64,000 nucleotides of DNA, from contig OV884058.1 in the NCBI GenBank assembly GCA_930367215.1, positions 169,676,478-169,740,477 of the forward strand, given 5' to 3'. The position numbers and the translations under genes were made by a program. The notes below the pieces were generated by a model. It ran no database searches. It was not told where the DNA came from and saw only the letters and a list, made by a program, of their open reading frames with translations. Below, piece after piece: positions 56,851 to 64,000 of the stretch; within the stretch, counting starts at the first letter, position 1; each line of letters starts with the position of its first letter. The DNA is from Pollenia angustigena. Lineage: Eukaryota > Arthropoda > Insecta > Diptera > Polleniidae.

Positions 56851-57057
56851 ACTCTTGTTGGAATAATTTTAAAATTACGATTTTCAAATAACGAATAAAT
56901 CGATTAATTAATGTCGATTAATCGAACAATTTTTTTTTTATTAAAAAATAAATTAAATAAAAGCTTAGCATTTGATTTATTCTCATACGATTTTAGTGAT
57001 TTTATTATACAAAATGTAAGAAAGTTAAAAAATATTGTTGCCATAGCCCTGACTGTA

Positions 57058-57395
57058 CCCTGCAAATAATAGGACCAGTCCAAATACGCGTGTAAAGAGT
57101 AGCCCACAAGGGACTAGGACTAGTCCAAAAGTAACCCAAAGGTATGGAAAAAATGGTCTATTTAACATTACGATGTCCTAGGGCAGGACAATATAACCCA
57201 CCTTTGGACTACTAAGGAGTAGTTTTAAAACTACTCCGTGGTATACAAAGCACGTCGTTAAAAAACGAAGACATTTCGTCTCACTATAAACCCTTTTTAA
57301 CAATGACATGGTCTATGCTTGCATTACATCGGACCAGTCCATGGAGTAGTCCGTTGTATCAAAATGGATCAGGTGGTCCAATTTTATTTGCAGGG
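57058..57395. mobile_element. TA-target MITE, 338 bp
   Basis: CCCTGCAAATAATAGGACCA and TGGTCCAATTTTATTTGCAGGG-like ends, TA on both sides. The interior is built from GGACTAGTCC / GGACCAGTCC / GGAGTAGT motifs in both orientations. Confidence 0.8.
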
Positions 57396-57593
57396 TAATT
57401 AGTCTCACTTTTTAGTGAGCAAAAACCGTGTTAAGCATATCAAACGTTAAACAATTTTCAAGAAAGGATTTTTTAACTCTCGGGTGAATAATTTAGAAAT
57501 AAGCAAAAAGCTAAAAAAAAACAATTGATTCATATAAATTTTCATGAATGTATAAAATTTTGTTATTGTCTTATACTAATAATAATATAGGTA

Positions 57594-59062
57594 CAATAGT
57601 TTTGACTTAGCTGCACAATCTCCTTTGCACGATTTTTTATGCAGCTAAATCAAAAATGCAGTTATCGTAAATGCATTTACCTGCCTTAATGTACAGGTAC
57701 ACAATTGTGGTAACCTGCGCAAAAGTGCAGCTAAAGAAAAGTGTTTGATTTAAAAGTAGAATAAAAAAATTATTTTATTAATACATACATATATTTATAT
57801 TTTATTAAAATGTTATTTCAACCCAGCTAGCATTTTCAATCGTCAAGGAGTCTACTGGGAATCTCACAAAGAGTGGTTTTGATAGTCGACGAGCTCATTT
57901 TTTAATTGAAGACAATTGCACGGGAGAAGCTGCTGATACCTATGAGAGATTCTTCCATAACGCATCGAAAAACTCTCATGTTAATCGTAAAGGGAATCGT
58001 TTATGATGTATGTAGAGATTGTCTAACGAGTCTTTCAAAAAGCATGCCAAGAGTCGTATGAGACTCATGTAGGTATTATTTTACAACTCGTGAAATGCTC
58101 AGCCGTATGATTGAGCTAACTAAATAAGGGCATCAAGCGTATTTTTCATGCCAAAACTTCTAATTTTCATACAATTTCTATACAACATACCTTACGGTTG
58201 CGAAATCAACACCATTCTGTCGGAAAATCCTTTTTTACAGATCCAAAGGCCGGGTTGTTTTATTAAAATTGTATTGGCAATAGCATTTTCATACTTCAAA
58301 AACGGTCTTATTTAGGTAGCTCAGTAATTGTTATACGACTCTTACAGTAAGTCTCAAAAGGTTCATTCCAAGATTTAAAGACGAGCGTGTAAAAAAACAA
58401 ATAAAAAAATAGTATATTAAAAAAAGATTTAGATGTTTTTGTGACTCGTCAGATAATCATCAGAAGATTCTTTTAGGAGTTGTATATTAAACAAAATCGT
58501 CTAACAAACAGCCTTTGCGAGCTGGGATATAACAGATCATTTTATACATGTATGTATGTTTATTTAATATAAAAGAAACATTAACAAAAACAATGAGAAT
58601 TCACAAACATACAAATTTATGGAAAAAAAAAAACAAAATAATTGCGATTTATACTTTTATAAACAGCTTAAATTTGACATTTATGTGAAAAAGTGGTCAC
58701 CATATATTTTTATGTGTGCAGCTATCTTTGATGTTTTGTATGAAAATATTTTAAAGCTGCGCAAAAATATGAAAACTGTGCAGGCAAACAAAATGCACGT
58801 AAAAAAGGATTTTGAAGAATAATTCCAGAAAATATGTATTTTGGGCAGTTAAGTCAAAGTGCAGCTAACTTTGATTTTTTGTATGAAAATAATTTTAAAA
58901 TGCCAACAATTTTGTGCATTTATCTTAAATGTGCAGGTATAGAAAGTGCACTTAAAAAAGGAATTTGTATGGAATTATAAAGAATAATTCCATAAATTAT
59001 CAATTTTGTGCAGTTAAGTCAAAAGTGCACGTAAACAAAAGGCAGTTAAGTCAAAACTACTG
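57594..59062. mobile_element. Tc1/mariner-type element, 1.47 kb, no transposase
   Basis: CAATAGTTTTGACTTAGCTG and CAGTTAAGTCAAAACTACTG are inverted ends with TA on both sides. Both subterminal zones repeat TTTGTGCA/TGCAGCTAA-like motifs every 40-100 bp (57600-57750 and 58680-59050). A second inverted-repeat element (57832-58526) lies inside. The open frame 58619-58822 is part of the subterminal repeats. Confidence 0.75.
57832..58526. mobile_element. inverted-repeat element nested in the Tc1-type element
   Basis: CCCAGCTAGCA and TTGCGAGCTGGG are short inverted ends. The interior has repeated GAGTCGTATGAGACTC/AGAGATTCT-like words. No target duplication found. Confidence 0.5.
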
Positions 59063-59129
59063 TACATATATAATTTATTTTATTGATTACCATTTGCGTA
59101 AGTGTTACAATATTAATATTAAAATGCTG

Positions 59130-59620
59130 AACTTCGTTTAAAAATATACTAAGAGAGAAAGCGACTGTTCTATAGAAGAAATTGTATGCAAAAATTTGGC
59201 TGAATATGACATGTCAGCAAACGCGCTTGGAAAATCCAAAGGAATATCTGATTATTTTAGAATTAAAGGTTTTCGATGTCTGTAACGATATGGAGTTTTA
59301 ATGAATTTAATTATACGATAAAAAATTAGCTTATTTGGGTCCCGAAGAAAATAAAGCAAAAGGAATAGCTCAAAATATTCACTCTTCAAATAATAAGAAT
59401 TAAATGAGTTTGGAATTAAAATTGATAAAAATATTTTCTGTTATACCCATGATGGCGCAACGTTAATGATAAAATACGGAGATAATTTGCTTCCTGAATC
59501 GCAGTTAAATATTCATAAACGGTGGAATTCATTTATCTGTAATTGACACTTTATTCGTAAAACATGTGATTCCTTTTGAGGAGCGAGGAAGACGAAAGCG
59601 ATGATGTTGATCTGTTACTA
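59130..59620 (+). pseudogene. transposase-like remnant
   Basis: Discontinuous frames read EEIVCKNLAEYDMSANALGK, then EENKAKGIAQNIHSS, then THDGATLMIKYGDNLLPESQ and HLSVIDTLF-like codons. The T-[DH]-G-A-x-x-M-x-K-x-G pattern resembles the hAT core region. Frameshifts throughout. Unassigned to an element. Confidence 0.5.
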
Positions 59621-59692
59621 AAGAAAAAGTAACTATTAAAATTTCATAAGAGAACGGCACGGAAAAGAACAGCAACAGAAAGGTAAGTCTAA

Positions 59693-59958
59693 AGGCCCAA
59701 CCACAATGTGCTTAAGTTGGCTTAAGCGAATGAGCGAATACATGTAAATTATATGAGGCAAACCATATTAAACTTAAGGAAACTTTTTGCTAAGTTTTAT
59801 TAAACTGTCATTTCCTTAAGCAAGGTGCAAATCTAATCGCACATTCCGTATGGAATCAAATATTTTTTTTATTTTGTTTTTGTTTTCTTAAATACATTTA
59901 CTTTTTGTTAATTTTTGATAGTAGGTTAAGCAAGGCTATGCATATTATGGTTGAGCCT
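59693..59958. mobile_element. Harbinger-type MITE, 266 bp, intact copy
   Basis: AGGCCCAACCACAATGTGCT and CATATTATGGTTGAGCCT ends, TAA on both sides. Interior words CTTAAG and TTAAGCAA recur. Reference copy for the split one at 48836-50042. Confidence 0.85.
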
Positions 59959-60328
59959 TAATTCTGCCTTTAAGTTTGTTAACGAGGGAGAGATAAAAGA
60001 GAGAGAGAAGGATAAAAAGAAAAATTAAACCACTTCTCATTATACTTTTTTTTACCATGATTATATTTTGGAATTACCAAGAGATTTAAATTGATACAAT
60101 TAATGTATAATTATTTCACTATATTTTTAAACCTTTGACGATAAGATATTGTACAAAGCCCAATTTTAAGTTCTGGTCCTAGAAGAAATCATACTAAAGG
60201 TCTTATTTGATACGCATATGTATACTGAACGTAAGCAATTTCTTTTTTTATGTTTAATTCAAAACAAAATTCTGAAACAGATTTAGAAAATTGTTAGAAT
60301 AATTAAAAAAAAAAATAGTAAAATATAT

Positions 60329-60529
60329 CAGGGTTTAAAAAACTGCATTCGAAATCAAAAACTGCCGAACAAAAACCGAAAATTTGTGTACAACTTTTCG
60401 CTTTTTAAATGGGTTGTTTCCATTTAATCAATCAGAAGTAAAATCAACAGTTTTTTATTGGTCAATGACAAATGAAGAAGTAGAAGAAATGTCAGTTTTT
60501 CTACTTTGACTGCAGTTTTTTAAACGCTG
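60329..60529. mobile_element. hAT-type MITE, 201 bp
   Basis: CAGGGTTTAAAAAACTGCA and TGCAGTTTTTTAAACGCTG ends; flanks AAATATAT and AAATACCT agree at 6 of 8 positions. Confidence 0.75.
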
Positions 60530-61115
60530 AAATACCTATATATTTAAATAAACAGTTTCGAATAATTGTTTAAAAATATGTAGTATGAATGATAGATAAT
60601 TTAATTACATCTAAAATACAATTGTATAATTCTGAATATAAACTTTTAATTAAAAATAAGAAAACAAAACTTGAATTCTATTGAAAGAAAACATTGAGTT
60701 CTGATATACATAAGTCATAGAAAACATTTTCAATACAAATTCATTCTAGGCTATATTTTCGTATTAAATATAAAACGATTATACTACATCTAAAATCTAA
60801 AAAAAACACAATAATATTTGTATAATATAGTATATTGCTGGTGATTTATATAAGTATAAGAGAAAAGAGTTGGTAGGTTTTGATTTGCTTTTGGTTTTTG
60901 GTTAAACCTCAACTTTTTGTTTAAAAATAATGATAGAAATAGAACCTAAAAAAACACATTAAAACAAAACAAACACAAAGATTTTAAAAATAAAAAAATT
61001 ACAAAAATTTCAATACAAAAAAGAATAACGGTGTTTCTTTTTATTCTAAGTTTTTAAAATGCTAACAACAGCATACTTCATCTATTTGCTTTGAAAGACT
61101 GCTTCTCTTTGTGTA
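60530..61115. other. spacer and 3'UTR of the CYRI gene
   Basis: AT-rich. The minus-strand AATAAA at 61045-61040 is a likely poly(A) signal for the gene ending at 61116. Nothing else seen. Confidence 0.5.
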
Positions 61116-63490
61116 TTATGCTGCCAATAAATTTCGTATATTTTTGGGCGTATTTTCTTCATTTAAGTGTTTTGTTGTGTACCGCAGAGCATTAAGCAGT
61201 GGTTCGGCTTTAATGGCTGGCTGAGCTTGCAATAGTCGTACACAACCTTTGACATCGACATGAGCACCGCGTGCAAACGCCCCCACTGGATGGACATGAT
61301 CGTATAGAATAACTAGACCGACCATTACTCTTAAAACTAGCAGGTGGGTTTCTTCACGTTCGATTTGTTGTAGGAGTTTACTGGAAATTTAAAAAAAATG
61401 AAGGAATAAATAAATAATAGTAGATTAAAATTCATAAAAAGATTGTATGCAAATCAAGGTTGGCAATCGCAACGAATTTCGGTACACAGAAAAAATTATT
61501 TTTCCAATTCAAACAAAAAATTTGTAGAATCAAAACATTTTTTGTTGGAAATCGATCCTATAAACAAATAAGCATATTCAATTATTTATTTGCATTTTGT
61601 TTGTACTGGTACTGAAACTTTTATACCGGTAGAGGTATATCGGTTTTCACCAAACAAGAGTGTTAAAAAAATAGAAGGGTTTAGCTTAAGATTATACATT
61701 TTTTTTGATGGTGGAAATTTTAAAAGGGACTTTTCTCAAAAATATTTTAAAAATTCTAATATTTTTTATTCGGTTTTTGTTATATTGTTATCGGTATCTA
61801 TACCAGTAATAAGCTACTTGTTATTTCGGTATCGGTATCAATACCGGTATTCGATTTTTGAGTGGTATCGGTATTAATAACGGTATTAGTTTCCAAGCTT
61901 GATTTACATTTAATATTAATTGCCTAAGGTTAAAATAAAAGCTTTTACTCTTTCAACATTTTTAGTTGTATTTTTAAACTTTCTGCCTGTATCAAAAATT
62001 TTCCAATCGTTTTTCAGAATTTTTAATTTATAACTCCGAAGTTTCAAACTAGTTTTCAATTAAGGTTTGGAATTATCAAAAAATACGTTAAAAAAACTTA
62101 AAATTTTCATTTATTACTATTCTATAATTCATAAATTTTAAAATTTCTAAAACTTTTCCAAACAGAGATGTGCCATTAATCGGCTAATCAACATTTTGAT
62201 TAATAAGATTACCAGTTCAAATTAATTGGAATTCCAATTTACTAACAAAGAATTAAGAAACTTGCCGAGTTCCAAAACATCATAATACTTTGCAGTCAAT
62301 GTCAGAAATGTATTATGAAGTTTAACGATTATTGTGTATGCCGCGATAACTTTTTAAGGTCACCTTGGAACAGATAAAATTGAAAAATTTTACACGGTTG
62401 CATTTAAGAATGCATTTTAAAAAAGCGAGTTGTTTTGCCACTGACGTTTTTCAAGCTTATAGCGTACATCAATACTTATAATTCATCCATACATTTTTTG
62501 TTGATCAGACTATTAGTTTGGAAGATGTTAGTTTTCCTCCTACTAATGAATTTTATCAGTAAAATTGGTCTTATATAACAACAGCTTATACCCTACAACC
62601 TTGCATATAATGTATGGATATATTTATTGTTAATTTTTTAGAAACAATTTTTGATACATGTTTTTTATGTTATTGACATTTAGATTTTTTTTTTTTCGAA
62701 GAAAAACATGAGGTTTTAAGGACACCAATTTATGAATTTTGCGTTTTCAATAAGAGTCGAAACCTGGAACACACTTTATTGTCGATCAATTACTTTAAAA
62801 AATACGGACAACAACCATTCTTCCAGTCAGCAACACAACTTTTGGAGGCCCCATAAAGTTATGCTTGTTTTCAGCATCACTCAAACTCCCTTCTGTTTGC
62901 CAGGTTAATTTTTTTTTTTTTGAAGTGAGAAATTGCATGTGGAATTTTTACTCAAAATACGAGGAATGGAAAAAGAGAAATTTGTTTTCATATTGGGGCT
63001 GCATATATCTGAAATTGGAATAGTCTTTCAATCAAATATAAACAAATTTTAGTTTGTAAAGGACATAAAATCTTAACCACATATTCATAAACTGTTATTA
63101 AATTTAACGAACGTTTATTAAGGAAAATGTTCGTACATATTTTGTGTTGTAAGCCTTTATTATATTAAAAATAATTTTTAGGAATACAGGCATAACTCTT
63201 TTTTTAATAAACAAGCAATATACTTACGGATTTTCCAACATTCTCAGACACACTTTTGCCATTGTACCCAGCGTTTCTGTAGTATTTTCCACATCATCAG
63301 CATTATCATGCACAAATTTCGAGGTAGCTTCACTTAAGACTTTTAACATTGGTGTGGCATGGGCATAAAATAATGACATACGATTCGCCAATTCAGTCGG
63401 CACTAACATATTATTTGTGGCATCAATACGTTGTCGACTGACGATACGTCTGTAATAACTGAAATCATTTTGTATCGCAGGTGTTTTCAT
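61116..63490 (-). CDS. CYRI (FAM49 homolog): CYRI/FAM49 Rac1-interacting protein, C-terminal exons
   Basis: Homolog of CYRI-A/B, which binds active Rac1 and restrains the Scar/WAVE complex at the leading edge. Minus-strand exons are 63228-63490 and 61116-61380; they give 175 residues in frame, joining at a Pro codon (CC|T). The first exon begins after a TTTCAG acceptor and reads [40 protein letters not shown] and [13 protein letters not shown]. The last exon has [18 protein letters not shown] and [17 protein letters not shown], both strongly family-typical. The Met at 63490 is internal: the N-terminal exons, including the Rac-binding region, must lie right of the window. The 1.85-kb intron 61381-63227 contains a possible MITE and AT-rich sequence. 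Confidence 0.93.
61455..61901. mobile_element. possible hAT-type element in a CYRI intron
   Basis: CAAGGTTGGCAA at the left and TTTCCAAGCTTG at the right are inverted with two mismatches; flanks agree at only 5 of 8. The right half is rich in GGTATCGGTAT / ATACCGGTAT words (61615-61890). Confidence 0.4.
61902..63227. other. intronic AT-rich stretch of the CYRI gene
   Basis: No exon recognised. A piece at about 62740-62775 (AATAAGAGTCGAAACCTGGAACA) recalls the right end of the 8444 repeat. Confidence 0.45.
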
Positions 63491-63647
63491 CTGAAATATG
63501 AATTTAAAAACGAAGCAGATACATGAGAATTTGTATATTTTAAAAAAAATTTGAATTTAAGTCAGCAAACTGACTTTCAGTTAAATTTCGTAAGAAATTT
63601 CAGTTTTTATAAAAAAGTGGCAATAAAAATAATAACTTTATCACAAA

Positions 63648-63710
63648 CAAGTAAGAGTGCTTTATATGTAGGCTATGCCGAATGTTATATACCCTTCACA
63701 ATAGAAGAAG
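63648..63710. repeat. terminus of a dispersed fly repeat
   Basis: AAACAAGTAAGAGTGCTTTA, a GGCTATGCCGAAT hairpin remnant and TTATATACCCTTCACAATAG match the left terminus at 54508. Only the end is present before AT-rich sequence. Confidence 0.6.
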
Positions 63711-64000
63711 GACAGAAGTTTATTTTCTAAAGTATTCAATTTCGTTTCTTAAAACAAGAAAATCCAAAATCTAAGAATTATTTCTTGATTTTAACTTATT
63801 TTGTTCGTATTTAGTAAAATTTTTTTTTTCTCAATTTTAGAACCCATATTACGTCAAACAAAAGAAAATAGGGAAAAAATTAAGACAAGCGTCAAAAATC
63901 AAATACATAATTTAATTTGACATTACATGCACTGAACCATAAATTTAACTAAATACCGAAAAATGGGGTGTTAAATTGAAATATACACTATTCTACAAAT

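Noticed and set aside
61590..61877. 95-codon open frame with GGTATCGG-type repeats
   Set aside because: Low-complexity repeat inside a CYRI intron; no domain.

Overview
The window is AT-rich eukaryotic DNA from a higher fly. The spliced genes have GT-AG introns, and their proteins are close to Drosophila ones: haywire/XPB, Enhancer of zeste, mitochondrial thioredoxin, mRpL23, the CNEP1 regulatory subunit, MARCH6 and CYRI/FAM49. hay and E(z) side by side matches the Drosophila 67E neighbourhood (from memory). The large intergenic spaces packed with short inverted-repeat transposons suggest a calyptrate fly such as a blowfly or house-fly relative, but the species cannot be read from the sequence.

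Layout, left to right. (1) 1-3241, minus: MARCH6/Doa10 ubiquitin ligase, 3' end off the window. (2) 6158-6682, plus: mitochondrial thioredoxin with WCNPC active site. (3) 6.7-12.2 kb: gene-free; holds palindromes, a dispersed 0.5-0.9 kb repeat and two piggyBac-like elements with TTAA targets and palindromic TTGGGTCA-type repeats. (4) 12210-12724, minus: mRpL23. (5) 12.9-17.1 kb: a nest of hAT-type and Harbinger-type MITEs with intact target duplications. (6) 17208-24224, plus: a Ctf8-like gene whose 20-nt first coding exon lies 6.5 kb upstream of the rest, so that the whole haywire gene (20293-22814, same strand) sits in its first intron. (7) 24322-36273, minus: E(z), nine possible coding exons including a 15-nt microexon candidate. 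One 8.1-kb intron holds a LINE, and an unrelated gene fragment split by a 3.1-kb hAT that is itself split by a MITE. (8) 36.3-41 kb: more nested MITEs, then CNEP1R1 (40968-41547, plus). (9) 41.5-61 kb: no host gene recognised; a Helitron-like element with 399-bp tandem units, a 153-bp tandem array, hAT remnants, many MITEs and a Tc1/mariner-type element. (10) 61116-63490, minus: last two exons of CYRI/FAM49, the 5' part lying beyond the right edge.

The host genes are housekeeping or chromatin genes with no evident shared pathway. What links them is architecture: Ctf8 and E(z) are tail to tail with crossing poly(A) signals, and hay is nested in Ctf8. No bacterial-type system, CRISPR, rRNA or tRNA was seen. 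Exon borders were set by hand from splice motifs and reading-frame continuity; family assignments rest on remembered protein families, not on a search.
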